The position numbers and the translations under genes were made by a program. Positions 44,901-56,472 of a stretch of 64,000 nucleotides of DNA are shown here, in pieces. Source of the stretch: Buxus sempervirens (taxonomy: Eukaryota; Streptophyta; Magnoliopsida; Buxales; Buxaceae); contig OX387187.1 in assembly GCA_947561395.2 (NCBI GenBank), forward strand, positions 27,571,829 to 27,635,828, given 5' to 3'. Below the pieces are notes generated by a model. That model searched no databases. It was given only the letters and a program-made list of their open reading frames with translations, and was not told the DNA's origin. Positions within the stretch are counted from its first letter, which is position 1. Each line of letters opens with the position of its first letter.

Positions 44901-47900
44901 TCTGAGCCAGAAAAAGAAGTTGCTATAGGGGAGATTTTCCAAGGAAAATGTCTGAAAGCCCTTATCATTGGTGCAGGCTTAGTCTTTTTCCAGCAGGTAT
45001 CATTACCATCTGAAATTCTGTGATAATTAATGGTCCGACATCTCTGCTTATTTCCCTCACTTCCTGATAGGTCACGGGGCAACCAAGTGTCTTGTATTAT
45101 GCTGCATCGATACTGAAGGTACACCTTTTGACTATTTCTAGTTAACTAAATGAGCATTGACAATGACGTAAAACAATTAGCTTGAATTTGTGCTCCAATC
45201 CTTACCAAATTTTGTCCAATAGACTGCAGGATTTTCTGCGGCATCAGATGCTACTCGAGTCTCGATACTACTTGGTTTACTGAAGGTACTTTTATTTTTG
45301 TGGCAATGTAAAATTTACTTCTAACTAGAAGGTGGAATTTGTATTTATTCTTTGATTATGAATTATTATCTAAAAGACTAAAATAATATGCTGGAGTGTA
45401 CATATATGTATTTTTTTCTATTGAGGGCCTTTTGCTTTAAGCATTCATTTTTATATTTTATTTTTCAATAATGAGGCAATATATAACTAATGAAGTTGGT
45501 TAATGAAGCTTTTCATCTGCTGTTATTCTAAATGCTATGCATTAATATGTGTACTTACACAGCTTTTATTTTATTAGATATGTTTTAAATTGGTTTATTA
45601 TCTATCTAATGAAAAGAAAAAGAATACTCACCCACCAACCCAACTAGAGGTAAATGGACCGCTGACAATCACTAAGGATGAATTGTGTCAATAATTTTTA
45701 GATTTAGCAACCTAGCATGTAAACGGGATTTTATCCAGGCTTGGGATTGGCAGCGAATAAGAGATATAACAATAACAGGAAACACTGGTGGAGTTAGAGT
45801 TTAACTAGCTAATTACTAGAAAACCTGTCCGAGTAACTCAAAAAACTCATCTTCGTATATCAGTGACTCAGTCAGTTAACTTGATTTAGATAATATTATG
45901 CCTAAAAATATTTTTATTCCCCAACTTGACCCTCCACTATGAAAGCTTTCTTTTGCAAGAAAATTGTAAACCCCAAAATCTCAGTTGTGACAACAAGGAG
46001 AATTCATAGAGAACACAATCATTGAGGACAAGAACTCGGGGAGAAAAAGTCATGGAGACAAGGAGAACTTGTGGAGAAGAATTAGAAGTCATGGAGACAA
46101 GAGGAACTTGTGGAGAAGAGAGCACTCTCTCTTTACAGCTGATCCTTCTTTAAATCTGAAAAAGGAAAAGTATATGATGAATATGGTTGACATCATTGAG
46201 GTGTGTTTGGTTGTTCAGACAAAATCTATAGGAAAGGAAAGGAAATGTACTTTCCACTGAAGTCTATGTGTTTGGTTGATGATAAAATATTGTGCCCACA
46301 GCTTAAGTTCTTTTCCAAACGAGTTCCAATTTTCCACTAAAAGGCCCTCTAAGTTTTCCTCCTAAAATGAAGGGAAAATAATGGAAAGGAAAAGAAAGTG
46401 CTCTTTTACTTTCCTTTCCACTGTTTTCCACCTAACCAAACACAACTTGGTTTGATTGACTTAGCTTTCTAGAAGAAAAAATAGGAACTTGCAAAAGGAT
46501 TGGATTGGATTTTGAGTTTCAACCATAGAAGTAATCAGTAGGTCAAACACAATAACAACAAAAGGGTGGTACAAATACTAATGCTATTTTAAAAATAGTA
46601 TTTTTAGGAGTTTTAAATATTTTTATTGAAAGATATTTGAATAATTTTTTAATACAGTTTGAAAGAGATGTAAAACATCAACACTCTTCATTTCTGAATT
46701 TTTAGATTTATTTTTATTTTTATTTTTAATTTTTACTGCTTTAAAGACATCGATATTATTGTAATGATCAGCTTGTAACTAGGCCCAAATTACTGAGCAC
46801 TCGGATAGGTACACACTTGAGTCGCTAGGCTTTTCCTAGTTTTTTAACACACCATATATGACATGGAATATGTTGTAAAGACATACATGACATGGGATAC
46901 CGTACATAGATGTAGGTATGTATATATGCATTCATGTGCATTTGTATTCTTCATGGGTAAATTGGTTATTTGAAGGAGTGCCTTGTTTTGTTTTAAGCAC
47001 TTAAAAATGCTTCATTCATTAGTGCTTTTACTGCTCTGATTTTGTAATCATGTGAACGCTGTTATATATGTGTATATATAAGGAGTGCCTAGTTTTGTAT
47101 TAAGCAATAGAGAGTGACCACGTCTACATTGGAGATTTAATCATGTGAATTGTGCTTAATTTATTTTTTAATGTATATATTTTTTTCTTGGGGTAACAAT
47201 AGGAGTTTGAAACTTAATAATCCATTTGAATTTCAACTGTCTAATTTGCTTCTGTCTTTGTAGTTAGTCATGACTGGTGTAGCTGTTCTTGTTGTTGATA
47301 GACTTGGGAGAAGGCCTCTATTGCTTGGAGGTGTCAGTGCTATTGTATGTATTTCTTTTTTCCCTAGGGGATCTGTTTTTTTTTTATTTTTTATTTAATG
47401 CATGTATACATGATATGCATCTAGGAAATGTTAACTTGGAAGTGATGTTGTCTAGTAACTCTTTACTAAATTCTTTGTTACTGCAACAACAACATCAGCA
47501 GAATATGCCTTCTTACAAATAATTCAGGTTGGCAACACAAATCCTCTTCTGCTATCCCAATCAATCATAAATTTAGTCTTGGATTATCTTTTCAAATCAA
47601 GTTTTACGGACTCCATCCCGCCTTTTCAATGCTCCTCTCGTCATGCTAAACCACTCTATGATGCACTCTTTTGGACCTTCTCATCATCGTCTCTCTGTTT
47701 CCCATATGTTTGACATGCCCGAATCATCATAATTCTTTCTTTTATCGTAACAACTATTGAACTACTTCTATACGGTCTTGAATATATCTATACCTTCCAT
47801 CGTCTTTCCTAGTATTTCCATACATACAGCATAGCTACACCTATCATTTGAATTTGTTGGTTTTGCAAGTCCCATCATTATGCTATTCAATATGAGAGAA

Positions 47901-50900
47901 CTATTACCATCTGGTAAAATTTGCATTTTACCTTGACTGGAATTTGTTGGTCACATGACACCATGCTTCTTTCCACTTCAACCATGCTTCTTTCCACTTC
48001 AACCATTTAACTTTATTTCTAAGTGCAACATCCTCATTAATATCCTCTTTATTGGTAATTAATCCAAGATAGTTGAAATGGGTACTTTTGGGAACTTTTT
48101 GGCTCTTAATTCCTGCCATTGGTTCATCCATTATGTATCTTTACCCTAATGTTCTATTCCTTTAGACAATCATTACTGTAACTTTTTTGAGACCATTTGA
48201 AAACAAGGTATCTCATTGTAATTTTAGTTTTCATCTACTCTCTCTTTACCTTGGTTTACCAAAAACCACATCAATTTCAAACACTATATACTGAGGCATT
48301 GCATTTTAACTATAAGCCACCAAATCACCAATTTATCCATAATTAAAGATGAGGATATGTAGCTGACCCATGATGTGAAGCTATTATTAGAATTGATCTC
48401 ACACTAGTTATTACTTGCTTGTACATGTTCTAAATGATACATGTGTGTCTACTTCATAGCCCGTTACTTCCTAAAGGTGACTAATCTCCAGGAAATTCTA
48501 TAACATGATTTTGAACGCTTGACTAATAAGAATTATAAGGTGGTTTCTACTCTTAACCCAAATTTTATTTGTTAGTCTGGAAAGAAAAAAGGCTTGCCTT
48601 TATTCAAAACATATTTTTGACAAATCCAAACCAATTTTTTACACAATTACTACTTCTCATTGTTTCCTGTAATGAGTCATAAGCTTAATTCTTTGATAAC
48701 TGGAACAACTTTTAATGTCTCATATGTTGGTATTTTGGTGCTTCTCCTTTAAGCATTTGACAATATCTTTGTATTCCAAATCATGTCAAATAATTTGGTC
48801 AACCAAAATACAATAATCACTCCAATGCATTTCCATGCTTTAATTGAAGTACCTTTTAATCCTAGGGCCTTTCTATTTTCATCTTGGCTTAAGCTTCCTA
48901 CAGTTTAGTGACCCAATCCTACAAGCAGAGTAATGTTTACTTGTCTTCCATGCCCACATTCTCACTTAATCTAAAGCTTTGTTTACATTCCCCATTTAAT
49001 ATAGGTTGGAAACGCTCTCTCCATATTTCTTTAATTTCATTGCCTTTATTAAGCAAGGTATTAAATATTGCCATCGCTACTTATATTTCCATCTTGGGAA
49101 AGGAGGAGATATATCGCTTGAGATATCAAGGAAAATATGCAAAATTACGCTAATGGGTTTATATCACCTCCTAGGAAAAGGGGTTAAATCATGGGATATC
49201 GAGGGATATATCAATATTTAAAACCATATTTAAGGCTCTCATATAGTCACTCTGAATATATCTAATCCGATTTTTTATCACTCTTTTTTGTACCTAACTT
49301 CTTATGTAAGTCATGATACACCTATGTCTTCAACTCACTTGTTATTTTGCTGGTTTCCATTTTAGTTTTCCGTTTCACTTCTGTAGTTTTCCAAGTTTTT
49401 TGCAGCTTTTGTTCTTTTCTAGTTCTTTTGAGTAAAGCCTCCCCTTTGACAGGCTTTTCAACCTTATTGCTCAATGACCGAGTTTCTTTCTAACCTTGAA
49501 TTATATCATTAGATTCTCTCATGATAATTGGAAAAAAAGATCCCAAATATATCATTTATAGTGGTCATGAGTAATTCTCACCAGTTAACAATTATTTACT
49601 TTGTTTATATGACAGGCAATCTCTTTACTAAGTAATTTTTATAAATACAATTCTCAATTAACATTTGTTTACTTTGTTTATATTACAGGCAATCTCTTTA
49701 TTCCTGTTGGCATCATATTACTTGTTCTTAAGTAATGCGCCATTTGTGGCTGTTGTTGCTTTGTTATTGTATGTCAGTAGTTATCAGGTATGTTAAGATT
49801 ACTTATCATTCATACACTTATTTACTTTTAAAAATACCCATGAACTTCTTGCACATATTATGGTGTTTGCTACTGGTGTCTAACACTGGCATTGGGCTTA
49901 TCATGATATTTTTATTTGAAAATTATAATCTCTCATGGAAATGAAAAACTCAGTTTTTTTAAAGGAAAAAAATGCATTCGCAACCTTATTTAGCTTTAAA
50001 TTGGTTTTTTTTTAGATCTATCCATTCCTTTTTTTATTTTAAGTCCTCTACACCAAAAATTTAATAAACTCTGGGGCCTGCTATAGTAAACTGGGTGCTA
50101 ATATGATAGTTGATGAAAGAGAGTTTTTACCTTTTCAGATTTTAGGTTAATTCTTTCCTGCATCAAGAAGAACCACATACTATTTTCTTATGTGTGCAAG
50201 AGTTTTTGGTGCTCATTTAATTGAATGTCTTGGGTGAACTTTATGGAATAATGTTCAAAAGGTGGATTTTTGGGACCCAACAGAAAGGAGATTGACACTT
50301 TCAAGCGATAAACTTGTTCCTTCTTATTCTAAGCTTTTCCTAAGGGATTTTGGGTTCTTTTATTGATGTTTGAAAATATTCTTAGATACATATATATTTT
50401 GTTCCTCACAGGTAACTTTATATTCCATGAGAACTTAATAGTGCACATAACAGTTTGTTGGTAACATTCTACCTCATAGAATCTGGCTAGTTTTATAGAT
50501 GCATATAAGATTCTCCTTTGTTGTTGCAGAAGGTTTTGGTCATCGATCCTACCGATTATTCCCCTTCCCTTTTGTTTACTGAAGACCTGCATTTCTTCTG
50601 TTCTTTTTGTATAATTTTAAATTCATTAGATTTCATGGTTACCCTCCACAAAACTAGTTTATCCCTTCTTTTATATCAACTTGTACAATGTCATCTGCAA
50701 GAAACACCTCATTTCTTTGATATGAACCACCATTTCATTCATGACCTCTGCAAAGAAGAAATTTCATTGCTGGTATCTAGTTGAAGCCAATTTATATTTG
50801 AGCATACTTGTCTTACCAGTAATCCCTCACAGTAGTGGCAGTTTTGCCTGCTATTGTTGTGGCCCATTGGTTGAATTATTACATTTTAAAACGAACTCCT

Positions 50901-53900
50901 GGCACCTTTTGGTGTTTTTTATTGCATATTGAAATGCTCTTGGGACTTTCACAAGTGTAACTCAGTCGCACTTGTTATGCTACACAATAATCATGTTGGG
51001 GACCCTATATACTAGTTTGTGATCAAACCTTTGGAACCAATTCCGAAGAAAGTCCCAACAGGTGATATTTCAACTGTTGGGTAGCTCCATAACATTCAGG
51101 AGTGCCACTTCAGATTTCCATTTGCACGAGTCAATTAGGATTTAATTTAAATGTTTCACTGAATCTAATAATGCAATCAATCCAATAATAATAGGAGGGA
51201 CCCGGGGGTATACCTATTCCCTGGACAAATTGCCTAAGGGCACGCTTTAAATAAAACGGCAAGGGATGAATCCCATTGGAAAATGCAGCTACGCCCATTT
51301 ATACATTTCAAGAATTTGAATGCCAAGGTAACCGGACAGTTTGGCAAGAATTTGTCCTGAATGGAAGGAGCAAGCATAGCAGCCATACACAAAGCAAATT
51401 ATCTGTACACAAAACCGAAAATGTAGGAGGTTGCTCATAGTTAGCATTCAATAGTTATCTTATTGCTTGATGGATCATGCCTTAAAGATATCTCAAAATT
51501 TACCTTCTTGGACGAATAAGAAAACTCTTGATTTAATTATTTGAAGTGAATTACCCTTTTTCCTTTTTCCTCTTTGACCATACAGAAGAATCCATTCTTT
51601 GGATGATTTGTTGTACACCACAATGGATTTTAGCCTAGTAGATTATTGTAATAGCCTTTTGAGTTCCAGCTCCTGCATATATATGAATGTTTGTTCTAGT
51701 AAATGCACCTTTTAGTGTTACCTATAAAAAAAATGTACTTTTTAGTGTTCCATTATATGCCAATGCTGCTTTCTTATGTAGACTGATTTCACAGCTATCA
51801 TTTGGACCCATTGGTTGGTTGATGATATCGGAAATTTTCCCCCTACGCCTTAGAGGGAAAGGATTAAGTATAGCAGTGCTCGTGAATTTTGGTTCAAATG
51901 CCCTCGTGACGTTTGCCTTTTCTCCTCTGAAGGTATCTATCACCATCCATTTATTATTCCTTTCATAATTAAGTAAATGTTGGTTCTTTATATATATTTT
52001 CTTTTAAGTGTTATAGATTATTTTTTACATGTTGGTTGGAAGAGGTAAGGCATTAAGGTTTTTGATTTGTTCTTGGATGTGTATTGTCCCCCCTTTCAAG
52101 ACTGATATGAGGTGGTAACATATCAGATATCAGCCAATACCATAAAAAGTAGAGGCAGTTTGGTAAGTTTCAGCTAACATCTTTACCAACAGCTTCATAT
52201 CAGTTTCAACTGGTACTTTAAACCTTACCACCAATTTATGAAGTGCAAATACATGAAATCATGATATCCTACTGATAATGGGTAATCCGTTAAAGATGTC
52301 CAATAGGAGTGGCTCCTTTGTATTACAAATAGTTCCAAACATGCTTATGTTAAAACTGGTAGGTTCAGGGGATTTCCTATTCATATAATACTTACAATAC
52401 CCCTTAATCATGGGAGTTATATTATGAGCACATGTGCCACGCAAGTGAGCCAAATCAGATCACAGTTAGCTGTTCATAACGGGGAACATCCCTCTACTTA
52501 TAAGTTCAAGGGACATGCTTGTCATGCTATTTTTTGTTCTTCAAAACAAGTTGTAAACAAAACAAGAAAATGAAAACAACCTAATAGCTGTTCTTCAGAA
52601 TTTACTTTCATCTAGTTATTTAAACTGTTGGTTTTTTATTAGAATTTTATTTTTGATGAATAATGAAGAATTTTATTAGAAAAACTTATCCAGTCCACCG
52701 CATTTCATTGACATCCTCTGAAATTTAGGCTCGTATGACCAAATTTTTTAGGAGCATGATGGGATTTTGCAGGTGCATGCGGAATTCACTCAATTATCAC
52801 CCTTTAAAGCACAATTATAAGAGAAATGTCACCCCATTTCAGTGACATTTCTTCCATTCTTTTTCCCATTTGTTTTAGCTGCAAAAAGCCCAGGGTACCT
52901 TTTTTTTTACCTCAACAACTTATAAAACCATCATTTATTTGTTTTGTGTGTGTGTGTGTGTGTAGAATACTTTTACACATATTTATTGAGTATTTGCTTT
53001 AACGTAAATGTATCTTTTTAGTTTTACTGATTGTAAACCTCATTAAAAGGCATAAAATTAATATATTTTGTGCAATGAATGACAAATCTATCTGTAGATA
53101 TCTTTACTTATTTTCTTAGCAAAATATAATATTTATTTATTTTTGTGCAAAAATAATTAAAATATATATAATTATAGTAAATAATTGCTGGATAAGTTAA
53201 AAATGTAAATAAAGTAGAAGAATTTTACGATCAAAGGTTAATTAAGTTGACCAACTAATTGTCTGCAAAATATAACTGTACAATTACTTTTTAATTTAAA
53301 ACATATCAAAAAAATAAAGAAATTATTAAATTGCTTTTCAAATGAGATAAATAGAAAGATATTACAAAAATATTGATGGCCAATTATGAATCCAAGTAGC
53401 TTGTTGTTAATAAATTACATAAGCATCTATAAACTTAAATAGTAATAAAAACTAAAAACTTCAAAAAATATTGCAAATGTCTGAAAATTATAAACTAGAA
53501 AAAGTTTTAGAAAAGGAACATGGCTTTGAAATGAAATTTCATCTTACCACTAGAATTGACTTTGCAAAAGGTGGTTCTTCTTCTCTACCATACTCTATTT
53601 TGGTAGTTCCCACCATCTGTTTAGGGTTTGAGAAGTGACTTGACAGCAAACTTGAAAACCCACTTACAGAACTGTTCTATTACTTGGTGTAGTTCAAGTA
53701 TTATTCAATCCTTTTCCTTTTACACTTGTAAGAAGCCTTCTTTTTTTTCTTATCAATTCTCATTTTTTTTGTATTGATTATCAAGACAATGATGTGTGCT
53801 TATGCATATCATCATGTAAGAAAGTTGAGATCTCTCTTAAAAGTTGAATAACTCCGTTCATAAAATTTCAATTCTGGATCAGCTAGTTACCAACTGGGTA

Positions 53901-54321
53901 TGTACAGATCAGACCTTCCATGTGAAGGTCACAAACGTGTTGAAATTTGAGGCCTGAATTACCACATGTTGACATTGACCACCTAATAATCACGAAAAAT
54001 TGCAATATGCTCGCATGACCGTATAGTTTGCTGATGGATGGAGTCAAAAAGATTTACTCCATATAGTTTGTTCCAACACTTCTATTATATCTATATGAAG
54101 CCGCTCTGCAGCTTAACCTCTACCCTTAATTCAAGTGAATCCTTGTGGTCATTTAAGGTGCTAATTGCCATTTTCTTGGGCCTTTGCAGGAACTGTTGGG
54201 AGCTGGAATTCTGTTTGCTATATTTGGGGTGATAGCTTTGTGTTCTCTCATCTTCATATTCTTTATAGTACCTGAAACAAAAGGGCTCACCCTTGAAGAA
54301 ATTGAGGCCAAAATCCTTTAA
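38219..54321 (+). CDS. Sugar/proton symporter, D-xylose-proton symporter-like (VGT/plastidic group)
   Basis: Fourteen coding exons join in phase to 505 aa: 38219-38272, 38456-38556, 39201-39279, 40961-41020, 41110-41176, 41269-41393, 44277-44378, 44628-44996, 45071-45118, 45223-45285, 47264-47344, 49689-49787, 51795-51932, 54190-54321. The product is a 12-span major facilitator sugar porter with [114 protein letters not shown] and [18 protein letters not shown]. It most resembles Arabidopsis D-xylose-proton symporter-like 2 and would couple monosaccharide movement to protons at a vacuolar or plastid membrane. All introns begin with GT and end with AG. The short soluble N-terminus fits the vacuolar type better than the long plastid transit peptide of the like-3 form. 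Confidence 0.95.
39723..39967 (+). repeat. Direct repeat, about 88 bp, period 157 bp, in transporter intron 3
   Basis: GATTCTAGCACCTTGCT...CAGAATATATTGAACTGCTT...CTTCCTCCTACTTG occurs at about 39723-39807 and again at about 39880-39964 with scattered mismatches. Confidence 0.75.
41727..41914. repeat. Compound dinucleotide microsatellite (CA/CG/TA)
   Basis: A CA-CG tract is followed by (TA)n, a short unique spacer, a (CA)n tract and a second long (TA)n, in transporter intron 6. The incidental frames are poly-Ile-Tyr and are not genes. Confidence 0.95.
42150..43430 (-). mobile_element. Degenerate L1-type LINE remnant (zf-RVT region)
   Basis: On the minus strand, broken frames read [20 protein letters not shown], then a WW-ESTF-type motif, and near the low end [12 protein letters not shown]. 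These match the region after the RT in plant L1 LINEs (S-W-K-A-I...RFWEDLWWG...W-K-E-R-N-x-R-x-F). There are many stops and frameshifts. It lies in transporter intron 6, antisense to the gene. Confidence 0.6.
43771..43791 (+). repeat. A21 homopolymer
   Basis: Uninterrupted A run in transporter intron 6, possibly the tail of a retroposed sequence on the plus strand; no source body was recognised. Confidence 0.7.
46048..46120 (+). repeat. 39-bp tandem duplication
   Basis: AGTCATGGAGACAAGGAGAA and following bases to GTGGAGAAGA recur 39 bp later with one transposed base. In transporter intron 10. Confidence 0.75.
47530..48950 (-). mobile_element. Degenerate RTE-type LINE remnant
   Basis: The minus-strand frame at 47928-48131 reads [20 protein letters not shown] then [17 protein letters not shown], the conserved RTE-clade segment (F-x-Y-L-G-S-x-I...D-V-x-x-R-I-x-x-W-x-K-W). 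A 19-bp in-frame-like duplication repeats WLKWKEA. The remainder is too decayed to delimit exactly. It lies in transporter intron 11. Confidence 0.55.
49574..49703 (+). repeat. Tandem duplication spanning the 3' splice site of transporter intron 11
   Basis: TTTACTTTGTTTATATgACAGGCAATCTCTTTA occurs at about 49595-49628 and again at about 49669-49701. The second copy contains the true acceptor before exon 12 (49689). The first offers a decoy acceptor, exon start 49616, 73 bp upstream; its use would shift the frame. Confidence 0.85.
52946..52964 (+). repeat. (GT)n microsatellite
   Basis: About nine GT units in transporter intron 13. Confidence 0.85.
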
Positions 54322-56188
54322 AATTTTTTTTCTCTTCCTTTGTTGGGGCTTATTTTCAGAATGCAAGCTGTCAAACCTAGATGCACAGTAAGTTGACAGA
54401 CTTGAAAAGCTATATCACTTTGATTGCATATTCTGTTTCCATATAAAAGTGGCTGTATTTCCCAAGTGTATCACTTTATTCACTGGAAGTGACATGACTT
54501 ATTAAGTTTATCCACATTCATTGTGTTAAAAAGTGAAAATCATAGATGTGATAAATGAAAATATGCTTATTGTCAGACCGACTTTGTTTCTACTGAGTAC
54601 TTACATTTTTCTTTTGCTTTTGATGGCAGGACTAAAATTATGTTCTTGGTCATAATATAACCATCTGGGAATGATATGAAGCACTGTGTTACAAGTCTAA
54701 ACACTTGCAAAAGACCAAAATACATTGTTCATATTTAGTTTTGTTTGCATTAACATCCATAACTTTTATGCCCTTTTGCAAGGCTGAAAGTGAAAACCAT
54801 TACTTTTGTGCATTTCTCAATTCATTTAATGTGCAGATTCGCCACGGCAATACCCTGTATTGATTTTGCCATTATAATCATTCTGGGGCTGAGTAAAAAG
54901 AAAAAAAAAAAAAAAAATTTTATGGCGCCATCAATAACGTCCAAATATTAATGTCAATATTCTCTTGCCTAAGCATTACGATTTTTGGCGTAGTTTATAT
55001 GGAGATCACACCTACAAAGTCCTCATGCCGAGTGCTTTAAGGGCTTATTCGGCGTTATGATAACCATGAGTTGGCCATTGCTCTATTTCCTCTAGTAGAT
55101 AAGCTTGAAGACTCTTTGCTTTAAGGGCTTGAAAACTATTCAAAGTACGAACTTCAGAATTGAGTGTAATGACCATTCGGCTTGCAGTTCTTGTATTGCC
55201 TTGGCGTATATCATTACGTGGCATTACAGGCCATACATTGAGGGATATTACAAGCTTTTGTAAGGTATTTAAATATTATTAATGTGTACTAGGAAGGATA
55301 ATGCTTTCTCCTCACAAAGGAGCAGTAACTTAGTTGGCACGTTGTAAAATGATGATGGGATTAGCCTAACTTGTTTGCATGAGATTCGTTGCTATGCAAC
55401 CTGACCAAATACGAAATGGGTTTGGCAAAGGACACGAAAACTTCGTCTCGAGACAAAGACTATTACTAGATTCTGGTTACGACAAGTCTCTCTTGGGACA
55501 ATCAACCATCATGTTGTAATGCCTGTGTAATAGCATGCTGGGGGTCGAATGGTTCTTCACCTTTATTCCAGTAAATTCCTTTTCCATGTCATCCGGTTTC
55601 TTGGTTTTAATGTTAATATCTAGGCAATAAATCCTCTTTAATCTTTCCCTGCAAACACGAGACATTAGGGTATCTGGTCAATTGTTTCTCCAGCCACCGC
55701 GTACCCTCATGTATGGTAGGCGGCAAACCGGTGACCAGAAAAATGGGTCACCTCACCTGTCCCACAATGTCTCACATTGCAGGCTAAGATCTGAGGATGT
55801 GAATCCAAGATCTTGCCGAACGGCAGAATAGTTCCTCTCCACCTCTTGTTAGTTTGGGCACCTCATCATTGATAGCGCAGATCCTTCCAACTTTGAGGGA
55901 GAAAATTACCAACTCTTATGCCAAATAGGAAGAAAATACTATATATACACAATTATATGCAAGGCCTCTTATCGGAGTTCCTCAGGTGAAGATGAATTTT
56001 CAACAACTACAATGTTCAGGAGCAAATACACAGGCATTTTGTACTTCTCTTGAGGTTTGATGACACCTAAATCCTTTTCTTGAAGTCCGCTCATTACAAA
56101 ACCAAAGAACCATAACATCTCAGCAGTTTCTATCCACCCTATAAAATAACACTAACTTCTGTTTTCTTTGACATGCGTAATAAGGCAT
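54322..56188. other. Intergenic, between transporter and SMG9-like 3' ends
   Basis: Convergent 3' ends: transporter 3' UTR from the left and SMG9-like 3' UTR from the right (about 55970-56188). An A-run occurs at about 54901-54917. The minus ORF 55477-55665 has a KPDD motif vaguely like copia gag but is too short to call. Confidence 0.5.
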
Positions 56189-56411
56189 TTACCTCCTAAA
56201 CATACCTGAATTTTGAAGTGTTCTGCCGTACTCGGCAATGACTGGAGAGTTCTTCACTATTTCCCATATCCTGGCAGAGTTCCTCAACCAGTCCCGTTCC
56301 GAAAGAGTCTTTGCAAAGGGCTTGTAATTCATAGACAGTACCTGATTTAATGATTAGGTCTTCAATTTGATGCAGTCACAACAAAATCAAAATTGAAATA
56401 ATCTAATAGAG

Positions 56412-56472
<61 letters not shown>

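Noticed and set aside
55477..55665. Possible copia gag fragment (KPDD motif, minus strand)
   Set aside because: Too short, with only a four-residue similarity that I could not extend.
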